DNA of 64,000 nucleotides, from contig OZ038527.1 of NCBI GenBank assembly GCA_964036665.1, positions 24,575,901 to 24,639,900 on the forward strand. Reading direction: 5' to 3'. This DNA comes from Gordius sp. MW1. Lineage: Eukaryota; Nematomorpha; Gordioida; Gordea; Gordiidae. A program made the translations under genes and the position numbers. The number at the start of each line of letters is the position of its first letter. Position 1 is the stretch's first letter. Below, piece after piece: positions 37,201-48,245 of the stretch. Below the pieces are notes generated by a model. The model did not search any database. It was not told the DNA's origin and worked only from the letters and a program-made list of their open reading frames with translations.

Positions 37201-39999
37201 TCCTTGATTAGCAGCGACTCTTGCGAATAATTCGATTGAAAAGATTGCGGTAAATAAGATGTCAGTATAGAGTTGTGTCATTTCCAGCCAAATGGGTTGT
37301 CCGAAATGATCGCTACATACTATAGCAACGTTGACCGCTATGCAAATATCTATGAAATTTTTGTAGTATTCGTTGGATGCAAGTCTTTTGCAAGTTGAAC
37401 TCAACCCAGATAGCGGCTGGGATGGAGGTCTTATATCTTGTTCAAGTTGATTCCAAAAATCATCATAAAGATCGAGATGAGGATCCATATTATCGAAATC
37501 AATATCGTTTTCAGCAACAGGAACCCATGCGCGAGTGAAAAAACAACTTTTTCTATCGCACTCAAACAAAGTTCCTCCAGGCTCAATGGGCTTAGATTTC
37601 GAGCGCCTAAGCTGAGTGGGATTTATAGGAATCTCTGCTTGATCAACGTTGCTATCTCTTTGATCGTTCGTTGTGTCGTTGTATCTCTTATCGAGGAAAG
37701 TTATAGTCTTGCCTAATCTTTTGCTCAAGTCACCCTTAGACCTTTTAGCTTTTTGCGAGGTACCCGTGTTGGCCCAATAGGATTTCCATATTTTTTCTTC
37801 TCCCTTACGCCTTAAACTTTCTTCTGTAAAACGGACAAACTTTAACTTTTTGCTACGAGTCTCAAAAACGAATATAAATTTGGGACTAAAGGTGTTTGAG
37901 CTTAACTTCACAACCTTAGCGTAAAGTCCAGTCCTTGCCTGTATGTCGGCCTCTATCTTAAGCTCCAAGTCATAGCTCGTGGTTATCACTACGTTTAATA
38001 GTGTACTATAGAGCACGAGACTTCCAAAAAAAATGATGGGACCGAAAAAGGTGACTACAGCTATGGCAGGTTGTACGTCAAGTAGTTTTTCGTAAACATC
38101 CTCAAAATCGTCTAATATGATGACGCGTAACACATTAAGCGCCGAGTAGAATATATTGTCGAACGTGAAGTAAAGCCTATCCCTTTCACGCTCTCTTAAA
38201 CACATATATTTGGGCGGACAGTCGGGAATGCTATGCCTACAAGGAACCGTTCGTCGCTCTAAGTTCAAGAAGTAATCTCGCCTCCCCGGGGCCAAGTGGG
38301 CTGGTAGCAAATCCATCTCCGAATTCAATCTGCAGTACTGAGAGAGGGTTCCTTTGAAGGATTTAAGGCCAATGTTAGCGTAAACAAAAATTAGACCCGC
38401 TATAGCACCCACCACAACCGTTATGTTTTGAAACGCTCTAACTAAAGTGAGTAGCACTATACGGAACCGAGAGTAGGAACATAACAGGTCCAAAATTCTA
38501 AAGAATCTTATATAAATGTACGAACTGCCCCCATAGTCATTTTCGTCATCCATTGAGCTATGATAATAGAGAGATCCCAAAGCTACAATCACGTAAGCTA
38601 AATCTAAGATATTTAGCGTCTCTCGGACGAACGTGTAGGGACCTAGAAATAGGGATGACAAAATTAATATAGATGGGATAAGGGGAATGTTATGATATTG
38701 GATGTCGATTTGTCCCTATTAAATTTTCTCCAAAAAAGTTTTCCCAAATGTTTTCTAGCTTACATCATCACGCGTCTTCTGTATAAGGATTCAAAGCAAT
38801 TCAGAATACAATATTGACGTGCCCAAAAATGGCTTATTTATTGTTAGGTCTACTAACTTCCTTCCCATTTAGACGAGTAAATTTAATTTGTTTGAGTTCT
38901 GGCTTAAGTAATTATTAAGTTACAATACGCCTAGTACCTAAGTCGACAAATTATAGGCAAAATTTGAGTTACCAAGCTATTATCCTAGAAAATTTAAAGG
39001 CTGAGCGATTAAGACGAGCAACTGAAATATAGCATCAAATTAATTAGTCCTCCGTGAATGATAGAGTATGATTACAAGATGGATGATTAAACCTTATTCC
39101 CTAAAACATCAAGACTACCTTCCAATTCTTATTACCTTAAGTTGAGTCCTACAATTTCTTGCATATAGCCATGGGATACAATTTTCTATTAAACATTGAC
39201 TTTTCTCAACTGTGTAACTTGAAATAGCACTATTAGCCTCGGTTAGTAAAAACATAGGTTTGTCATTTCTACTTACCTATAAAAAAACCTCTAGCGACAA
39301 CGACTGCACAACATTCTACCACGTATAGCCAAGTAGCTACAATTTCGATCAGCTGTCCAGTTTGAGCCGATGTATTAAAGGAGGCCACCAAATGCGCCAT
39401 AAGCACAAACAAGAGACCCGCTTCGTAATAGAGGGATGTGGTTAGATATATGCAACGACGTCTCAGCCAATTATTGGGTCGGAATATCCATAGCGCCCTA
39501 TGGGTTAAGTAACAGATGCGTAAAGTTGGCTGGGTTTTGTTTGGTCGACCATTGGTATTAGTCGATTGAACATAAACAGACCCTTGACCAAATAACCTTT
39601 CGTCTGTTCGTGCGTTGGTCTGTTTATGTTTAGTCGACTAAAACCAAGGGTCGACCAAACAAAACCCAGCCGTCTTTCCAACACTACAGATGCGTATGCA
39701 AGTTAATTTTTACAAAGCTTAAGCCATATATAAATTTCAAAATTTTTTATAACAACAAATAATGGTGTTTAACGTTTAAATTACATTATGTTTCGGTTGG
39801 AAGCTTATATAGCTATATAGTATCATTACCTATGAGCGTTGTAACGGTACACCCATGTTTTTCCCATTTTATCTCGAACGAGGCAAAAGGTAGGGTAGGA
39901 TATAGTTTTATCAATCTCTTCTAGCAGAACATCGTACATGGGAGTGTTATCGTCGGATTTTGTTGTCTCTGACGACTTTTCCCCTGCCGGGCTTTCCAT
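34249..39999 (-). CDS. Sodium-channel-family four-domain channel, divergent pore
   Basis: Exons on the minus strand: 39999-39830, 39497-39277, 38642-34249; 4785 nt, 1594 aa plus stop. An in-frame TAG lies three codons before the ATG. Four repeats of six membrane segments are visible. Sodium-channel-specific landmarks: YRYNAHRALWIFRPNNWLRR before S1, ARGFFIGPYTFVRETLNILD around S2-S3, FSLFIGVIFDTFKGMEVE after repeat III, a C-terminal EF-hand-like domain (residues about 1430-1500; ISGEDVDLYLLLWDDLTD, LSDFL, PLLLEAPNH, MNLPVYSGH) and an IQ-like motif (VLVIQRRWKRFKLK, about 1570). Pore residues by eye: repeat I Asp308 kept but its Trp is Phe; repeat II CGEW became CGQI (Gln736); repeat III FKGW became IYQD (Tyr1046 or Gln1047); repeat IV SAGW became KTKV (Thr1339). 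S4 segments have few arginines. The frame is fully intact, so it is not a pseudogene by ordinary criteria. Family membership is secure; conduction and ion selectivity are not. Confidence 0.88.
39523..39685. mobile_element. Family B MITE with perfect 11-bp duplication
   Basis: AAGTTGGCTGGGTTTTGTTT at the left, CCCAGCCGTCTTTCCAACAC at the right. The direct repeat ACAGATGCGTA is identical on both sides (39512-39522 and 39686-39696), so the insertion is recent or well preserved. It is in intron 1 of the channel gene, with its duplication only 14 nt from the minus-strand acceptor (AG at 39499-39498). Confidence 0.9.
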
Positions 40000-42900
40000 G
40001 ATTATCTATCTATTTATCATGTTGTATCGAGAATTTTAAAATTATCAAATAGGAAAATATAAATATCTTTTGTTCGGAAAATTCTCAATTCTATTTATAA
40101 CTCTCCGAGCAAATCACTTCCCACCCCCCGTTTGAAATGGTGGATAGGCTTGGCCTAATAGTATATTTAAAATGAGGATCTACAACTTTCATATCTCACG
40201 TGAATATAGACAAGGCACCTTATAACAAGGGGGCAGTCAGTGGGAGGGTAGAATGGGGTGCAGCCCCGCCCCCTGTTACTTGTAAAAATCCCTTTATATT
40301 TAATATAAAGTAATTTCAGGTTTGCCTTAAATTAAATTATAGCTAGATTTTTACTCTTATTCTTAGAAACATCGTGGCTACCCCCATTCCTTTTAATAAA
40401 GACTACAAATTTGATTTTATCGCTTTCTGGAATTTATAAGTGTCAAAGAAATGTCATAGCGTTTGCCTAAGTGTCTAATAATAATATATATTTGTTTATT
40501 TGCTATTTCTTAAATAAAATTAAAAACATACGGTTAAATTTATATGAGCGTTAATAAAATGTTTTTTTTTAATTTATATAGGTTTCATTAGTATCATCTC
40601 TATTTTCGTGAGATAATTAGGGAGGGGGGAGTTATTCCTCCCTGCCACCCCCTAGTTACTTCAATGACTATTTTTTTTTAAAAGGCAATGTAATTGTGCT
40701 AGAGATCTACACGGCCCTGCCCGCCGGGCTTGGACCGGCTTCTGGCTGTAAAAAAATCAACGGGCCAAGGCGGGCCTTCTCACCCAGCGGGCTCGGGCGA
40801 AAATTATTGATGATTTATTTTACATGATAGTTATTAATTTTTGTAATTTTACCCATATCAGTAAAAAAATTACAAGATGAAAAAAGCAAATTAATATTTT
40901 TATACGGGGCCGGGCCGGGCTCGGGTTTTTTTATTAATTAAGCTGGCGGCGGGCTTCAAAATTTTTGTAACGGGCGGGCCGATTGACCTAAACAGATCCG
41001 TTGCAGGTCTTTAACTTGTGCTTTAAAAGTTTAAAATTTTTATTCGGTTTATTTTGTACCCGTCAATTACATGATAAAATAGGGTTCGATATGAAAAGCA
41101 TTTGAACTTTAAAAATTAACTAATAAAACAGCTTGAATTTAAAAAATCAATGGATACATTTTTTATTTAAATTAGTTAGCGAAAAAAATAAATAAATATT
41201 TTTGAACAAAAAATCATACTTAACATACTTGTAATATTGGGGAATTTCAAAGTGTTTAATATTGTTTAATTTTAAATTCTAGAAAATGGCAATATATATT
41301 TTTAACCACATTTGCTTAGCCACTATATAATATTTAGAACATATTTATTTAAAATTTTTTAAAACGCTAAATAAGATAAATACATCCTACTTTACAAAAA
41401 AAACCATCCTTTCTAATTAAAAACTTGTCAAGGAAATGGGGAAGGGGGGGGGGGTGAGTTAGGGGAAAAATCCACTAATTATTTGCAAAAAATAAGATTT
41501 GGTACTTATTTTGCAACTTTAAATTTAAATGTTAAACAACTAGCCCCACCCCAAAAAATAGCTTTTAATACAACAATTTATTTCCTTAATACCAAATGAG
41601 ATGGTAGCCATAAATAATATTACGAACACATCAGCTGATTTTTGGGAGATGTGCGACCCGGTACCACGGTGATATTGGTACGGAAAACCATGAGTTGGTA
41701 TGTCTCGGCCTGTCGCGGACTCTAAAAAGGTCATAGAGTAATTAATACCCCATGATGTCGTTTTTAGACTTTTTAAAGTTTGTTAACCCGAAAAAAGCTA
41801 TGGCATTAGTGTGATTAATTAATAAAATCCGCATTTTTTTTAGATCATATACATTAATTATATAGGGGCAATATAATTTATGGAACAATCATAATTTACT
41901 TAAACATATTTTAAATTTTAAATTTTGGAGGCGGGGGGCAGTTAATCCTCTATGCCCCCCACCCCTAGCTTTGTACAAATCATTTTCATTTGGAAAATAA
42001 ATTTTTAATTTTCTATCAATTTCTATACAAAATTATTATTTTTAAAATTTAGTTAATTTTTACGCAAAATAGGTTGTAACGTAAATATTATTTAGTAAGT
42101 TCTTTGACTTTTACTCTTTGCCTTTTTATCATTATCAACCATGCCTTTACTAGATGCGTCACCTAGAGTAATGCAAGATATATATGACAAAGTACTTTAC
42201 ATAATATTCTCTTGCCCCCTAACGCCCCCTTTCCCCCTCCCCCCCCCCCTTTGACCCTCCCCATTCCCCTCATTTATTTTTGATTTTAAGTTGCATTTTT
42301 TAAAATAATTTAATGGAAAAATAATATTATAACTAATCGTCAAAATGCAAATATATGATTTAAAATTAAGAACCTTTTTTGCTAAACCATGGGGGGGGGG
42401 CAATGATGGGCAAGCACCCTCCCCCCCTTTTTAGTGTAAAAATTTTTTAAGCAATTTTCGATGAAATGTCAATCAATGTTTAGAGGTTTTGCGAGAGTTA
42501 TAATGTTAATGAACCTTTGCATGCGACATGGCTTTGAGAATGAGGAAGTCGAAAGGTAAAAACCGTTAACTCATTGCCCCCCCCTCCTGTGTTCTTCACC
42601 CTTGTACGTCATAAGGTATAATGCAAGGCGCTTCGAAATTGCCAAAATAATTTTAGAGTTATTCTTGAATTATTTTTCATTTACTATACTAGATTCTCCT
42701 TCTAGTGGAAAATTATTTTAAAATATTCTCAGTGTTTTGCTGAAAAAACGTGTTTAATTTTGTTATTTGCATCAAAATTTTTGCTACATTAAGGATTAAT
42801 TTTTCCATTAAACAGTGCTTTAGTTTGGACATGTGAAGCCAATGTTTATACTTGTTAAAATTCGAAACCGTTCAACTTCCTTGTTTTAAAAACCAAATTT

Positions 42901-43079
42901 GTTTTTAGTTTATTTCGAGGACAAAAATATGGCAAAATCATTGGATTATACAAAATAATAAATTTTGGAAAACATTTTAACGAAACAAAAAAATAAAATG
43001 ACGTGATTTTAGTAAAAAATAAGTAAAATAATTATAGCAACCCACGTATAATAAATGGTCAGTCATTTTTACCTTTCCA
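40000..43079. other. Intergenic region upstream of the channel gene
   Basis: Divergent intergenic space between the channel gene (minus) and Blimp-1 (plus). Contains G-tract/C-tract remnants resembling eroded family A halves (about 40200-40275, 40618-40665, 41928-41975, 42390-42430) and a GC-rich element at 40698-41012. No gene seen. Confidence 0.45.
40698..41012. mobile_element. GC-rich foldback element (GGGCCGGG type)
   Basis: Left end AGAGATCTACACGGCCCTGC and right end GATCCGTTGCAGGTCTTT are imperfect inverted repeats; inner GGCCGGGCCGGGCTCGGG and CCCAGCGGGCTCGGGCG blocks are GC-rich. Related to the element at 4283. Confidence 0.55.
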
Positions 43080-43570
43080 TTTTACAGGTGTTTCCCTAGA
43101 GGTTATTGATCCTCGCCTTTTACCTGTGACGTCAGGGCCCCCCCTGCTCGACAATGTAATACATTGTACAACTCTAACTACCTGCAATTTTTATCCAGGT
43201 GAAAATTCTTCCCAAAGGACATTGGCCTCCCCTCCCCCCTAACAGTTCGGTTTAGAGTTACCTGAGGAAGAAGAACTCACCTATCTTACCTGTACGCCTG
43301 CGCATACGCAAAGGTGAATCTCAGGTATTTGTTTTCAACCAGTGGCGCAAGCGCACTCGCAAAGGTGAAAATGAGGTCCCGTTGTTTGGCGCACTTTTTT
43401 CCCATCCGTTTTCGCGGATCGGGGACAAAGTCCGCGCGCTTCGTCATTCCTCAAAAGGGGCCAATATACTTACACCGTGCGAGCGAGAGTAGGCGGGGCG
43501 GGATAGGGTGGAGGTGGGAGACAAAGGAGGGTGGGGGTACTATACTCACCTTGCCCCCCCCCCCGCCCCC
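43080..43570 (+). promoter_or_regulatory. CpG-rich promoter-like island, 4.7 kb 5' of Blimp-1
   Basis: About 20 CpG dinucleotides occur in 43301-43500 by eye, far above the surrounding AT-rich DNA. A full CRE palindrome TGACGTCA lies at 43127-43134, a CCAAT at 43461-43465 and a GC box GGGGCGGG at 43495-43502. Seven ACCTG/CAGGT cores (E-box or Snail/Zeb-like half sites) fall between about 43084 and 43325. The long open frame here is a by-product of GC content. I infer a promoter, most likely for Blimp-1 through a 5' non-coding exon, because an acceptor precedes its first coding exon. Confidence 0.45.
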
Positions 43571-45850
43571 AGGAAACTAAGTGACATTTGCAAAAAAGGG
43601 AGAGATAGATGGGGTGGTTTGAAAGAAGAAGAGAGTTTTTTTGTAAAAATAGAGATATAGGAAATACCGTTCTCTGTTGTTGACCCCCCTTTGCCTCCCC
43701 CCCCCCTTGCCCCCCACCCTTCGTGATTTATGTATGAATGAATGTAAGAGAATGATCATATGATGATTGAAAGGATGCCAATGACCGTTTAACCCTCCCC
43801 GTTATTAGATAGATGTGAGATGATAATAATCATTTCATAGGTAACATTTCGATGACTCTCCCTATTTTTCTACCTTTTGTTCTCCTTCCACCTTTCTAAT
43901 TTTTCGAAGTTTTGCCCCCCTTTGCCCCCCCCCCCTCCTTTTAAAAAATAAATGGTTTTTCGTGGTACGGATAATTTTTGAAAGGGGCCGAAAAAACTAT
44001 TCCAAGGTGATATATATACCAAATGTGATAATCTTGCATTTATACCAATCGCTACGACAAAACCAAAAAATCGACTTTTTAATTTAATTTTTATTAATTA
44101 ATAATCCTTCTGTTTTTGTTTGCTGGAAATTTTTCAAAATTTTACTTGAGCCCGTCAAATATACATAAATTTGATCACCATCCGATATGATTTATATGAT
44201 GTAGAAAAATTATTAAGGTAAGTACAATATTTCTTTCATGATATACATTAATATTTTATCGATTTATAAAATGATATATAGTTAAAAATTTATATTTTTT
44301 TAAATGTTATATATATATATATGTATATTTGAAATTTTTTTTATTGATTTTGAACATTTAAATGCTAATACTGAACAAAAATTACAAAAAATTTTGAAAA
44401 AAGACATATTTTCCATATGAAACAAGTAATCTTATTATGTATATATCTTCAAGCATTTCAGTTATTTGTAAATTATAAACACAAATTTAAAAAAAAAATA
44501 TAATTAAGGAAATAATTAATTTCTATTAAAAAACAGTTTCCACAATTTTTACATGGACTCGAGGCGACCAGCAGGATATTTATTGCTTATTTTAATTAAG
44601 AAATGCAATAAAAAGTGCCCCAATTCGAAATCCAACGATCTTATCATGTAAAAATGTTCATCTTTCCATAAATTAGAATTTTTGTAAAATAATTTAAAAA
44701 ACATTAATTTAATTTTAAATTTTTAATAAATATTTTTTGAAGCGATTCTTTATAAGGAGAATGGGATTTTAAAAATATTTAGGCAGGGCATTAACTTCAC
44801 CAAAAAAACTTAATTTATCTTAGCAATTGGCCGTGTTAATTTATTGGGGCAAATTTTTGTTTAAAAATTTCGTTTTTTGTGTGTGAAAGTTTCATAACCC
44901 GAAAGAAAAGCGATCTTCTACAAAAATTTTATAAATTCTAAAGATTTTTAACCTTTTTTAAGGCAAAAGCTAAGAAGATTTAAGCCATTTTTGCCGATTA
45001 ATTCAACTTTTTAGCTGTTTTTTGAAAGAAATCTGTTGGTTTTAGGAAATAATTTGACGTTACCATAACTTTTGTTACTCCAAAAACTTAGAGCAATCAT
45101 ATACTCCTTCCCCTTCTCTTTAAAAGCTTAAAAACTGCGTAAAAATCAAACTTTTTCAACGAAAATATGCTTATACTTTTAATTTAATCGGTTAACAAAC
45201 TTCCAAAAATGTTTATCGATAAAAAATATTTAAAAATTATTCATAAATAATAATAACTCGCAATTATTTTTGCATGATCTTTTGTGTTTTTTTAATAGTT
45301 TTAAATTTTAAGAAAAATTGTAATGTTTTATTATTAAAACCTGCATTTAAATGATATTAAAATGGAATTTTTTTAAATAAAAAAAAGAATCTCCTAAAAT
45401 TCTATAAACCTATCGATTCAGAAATTGGATATCTCGGTTTAAAAATAAAATAAAAAAAATTCAAAATTTTTTAAACATTTAAGCTGTTTTTCATCGGACT
45501 ATCATAAAAAATATTGCGAAATCTTGCCCTAGATGTTTTTATCTTTTAATGTATGAAACATGGCAAATCTGGTTCCAACATCCATTATAATATTTTAATA
45601 TATAATTCATATATTATTAAAACTATTAAATTATAAAAATAAATATTGAATAATTTAAAAAAAAGATTTAAACAAAAAAATTAAGGAATTTTCAATTGTC
45701 CTACAATCTCATCGTGAAGATGATACTTAGAGTGGACACGCAGGTATATGAGAGTCAGGTCATTGACCATTGCCTCTGTATCAAATTAATCTAAGGTAGC
45801 TTCATTGAAAGGGTGACAAGTGTGCTAGAGCTCAGCAAAAACAATATGGA
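43571..45850. other. AT-rich region, no gene seen
   Basis: Contains C-tracts (43684-43712, 43915-43937) and a short TA-repeat near 44309. I find no exon, repeat family member or RNA gene. It may be the first intron of Blimp-1. Confidence 0.4.
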
Positions 45851-45854
45851 GGTT

Positions 45855-46590
45855 AATCAAGGAAAAATAAAATATTAGTAGGTTTTTATCGTAAAAGTAT
45901 ACTACATTTAATATATAAAAATAAAAATATAATTAAATTGTATGAGGTTTATTAAGTATTTTTATAAAGTTTCATTTTTTGAAAAGGAAAAATAACATAT
46001 TAGTAAGTTTTTATCGTAAAAATACTAAATTTAGTTTATAAAAATTAATAATTTTATATAAAGTGTATGAGGTTTAATGAATATTTTTATAAAGTTTCAT
46101 TTTTGAAAAAGGAAAACAACATATTAGTATGTTTTTATCGTAAAAATATACAGCATTTAATTTATAAAAATTAATAATTTGATGTAAAGTGTATGAGGTT
46201 TAATAAATATTTTTATAAAGTTTCATTTTTGAAAAAGGAAAAATATGTTTTTATCGTAAAAGTATACTACATTTAGTTTAAAAAAATTAAAAATTTTATA
46301 TAAAGTATATGAAGTTTAGTAAATATTAATATAAAGTTTCATTTTTGAAAAAAGAAAACAACATATAGTTTGTTTTTATCGTAAAAGTATACTACATTTA
46401 GTCTATAAAACTTAAAAATTTTATGTAAAGTGTATGAGGTTTAATAAATATTTTATAAAGTTTCCTTTTTGAAAAAGGCTAAATAACATATTAGTAAGTT
46501 TTTATCATAAAAGCACTAAATTTAGTTTATAAAAATTAAAATTTTATATAAAGTATATGGAGTTTATTAAATATTTAAATCAAAACAGTA
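45855..46590. repeat. Tandem array, unit about 125 bp, six copies
   Basis: Each unit contains TTTTTATCGTAAAAGTATAC, GTGTATGAGGTTTAATAAAT and ATAAAGTTTCATTTTTGAAA. Starts of the GGAAAA block lie near 45862, 45986, 46106, 46230, 46353 and 46476. AT-rich, no coding potential. Confidence 0.75.
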
Positions 46591-46901
46591 TAATTATTAT
46601 ATATTGTATAAATATATAATTGTGTATTTCTTTGTATAAAATCGGTAACCCCCCGATTTAATATATTTAGTTTGATATTTAAGGTTTATTTATTAAAATT
46701 TTAGAAAACTTTGATAAAGATAATTGGGAAATTAAATCTTTTCTATTAATAAAAATTGCTGCAATTGAAAAAATAATTGATTCTTATATTCTTCTAGGAT
46801 TATCGTTAAATACAGGCATGATAAATAAATCTTAGATTTTATATGTATAAGTCCTTAATTGCATAGAATTTTAATTTATTATTAAAATAGCAGATGATGA
46901 G

Positions 46902-47048
46902 CATGGGCGTAGTCGGGGGGGGGGCAGGGAGGGGCGTCTGCCCTTCTTTTAAATTCAATTTTTTTTTTAAATTTAATATAATTATGAATACAATTAAAAA
47001 AAATTATCATTATTGCCCCTTCTTATTCAGATCCTGGCTACGCCCATG
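46902..47048. mobile_element. Family A MITE upstream of Blimp-1
   Basis: CATGGGCGTAGTCGGGGGG to CCTGGCTACGCCCATG; flanks ATGATGAG and CTAGTGAG match at 6 of 8. Confidence 0.8.
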
Positions 47049-48224
47049 CTAGTGAGTTTTTAGCAAATTTCTTTAATTTTATCAGTTTTCTAAACGATTT
47101 TGAATTATAATTACTTGTAAAATTTTGAAAACAAAACTAAAGGAAAGATCATATTTTCATTGAATATAAATAAATTTTTCAAAACTCCTTTTGAAACTGC
47201 AATTGTCCACTGCCTTATATAATTCAAAACGAATTGACGCAAAAAACGCAACTTTATTAAAAAATATCAATATAGCCCTGAAGTGGAGGCCTGAGGCCCA
47301 CCTAATCCAACCTTAGGTCGGCCCTAATGTGCCAGCCTGATTAAGGCTCAAACTTGCCCAATACAAATCCTATTCAATAAATTATTTTTAAGTTTTTATA
47401 ACCCAATTATATTTTTTGATCATTGTAAGATTTTATTCACCATTTCTCAAAATCTACATATATGGAACTTTGAAAGAATATATAAAAAAGTAACTCAATA
47501 AAACGATTGTTTATATTGAACTATTTAATAAAAAATTTATAATTTCAGGTTTAGATTATCAAGGGTGAAAAATAAAATTTTTTAATTTTTAGCAAGACAT
47601 ATTAAATTAACTACCAAAAAGGATTTAGGGCTCGGGTGGGTTTCAGCTAGGCACGGGCCAATGAAGGGCTTTAAGTATTAATTAAATTTTCCACAGTTTA
47701 AATTGCATATAAGCAATAGGCTTGCAATTCATATTTTATAATATGCAATTTTATAGAATTTTTAAGAGAATATATTTAAGTCAACATGATTTAATATACT
47801 AAATGAAATCCTTATTTCTAAAAAAAAATTTTTTAATTTTAATTGAATTGTTTTTTATAACACATTCTAATCATGAAAAATCTTTTATATTCTTAATTTC
47901 TCTGGTATAATTTGTATGTTTAATGCATATCAGCGCCTAAGTCATAAAAACCCTTTATGTTTGAATATTAGGAAAACAACTTTTTAGGGCTCAAAGATTA
48001 TAAAAAACAATTTACCCAAAATTTTCTATTTCTTTTAAACTACTTTATATTAAAAAAAAATAATATTAAGCTATAATTTCAATATTAATAATTGAATAGG
48101 TATATTTTTAAAGTTTTAATTTACAAAAAAATATAATAAATTATACATTTATACATTTATAATGTTAGATTTACGAAAAATATAATAATATCATTAATTT
48201 ATATAGTTTTTAATATAATTTTAG
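47049..48224. other. AT-rich sequence before the first Blimp-1 coding exon
   Basis: No gene or known repeat family seen, apart from a short GGCC/CCGGGC-like patch around 47280-47345. It ends in an AT-rich tract and the acceptor TTTTAG at 48219-48224, implying that an upstream exon is spliced to the Blimp-1 coding exon. Confidence 0.4.
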
Positions 48225-48245
48225 AATAAATTCAGGGTGAAAATA

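Noticed and set aside
34249-39999. Channel gene called as NALCN or a voltage-gated calcium channel
   Set aside because: The C-terminal ISGEDVDLYLLLWDDL...LSDFL...PLLLEAPNH block and the repeat III-IV region fit sodium channels better; the filter is too altered to use.
43314-43580. 88-codon open frame in the CpG-rich segment
   Set aside because: High GC lowers stop frequency; composition is Arg/Gly/Pro-rich with no family resemblance, and it starts with GTG rather than ATG.
45700-45850. Slightly less AT-rich stretch with a short open frame (KMILRVDTQVYESQVID)
   Set aside because: Frame is short, lacks clear splice sites and resembles no protein I know.
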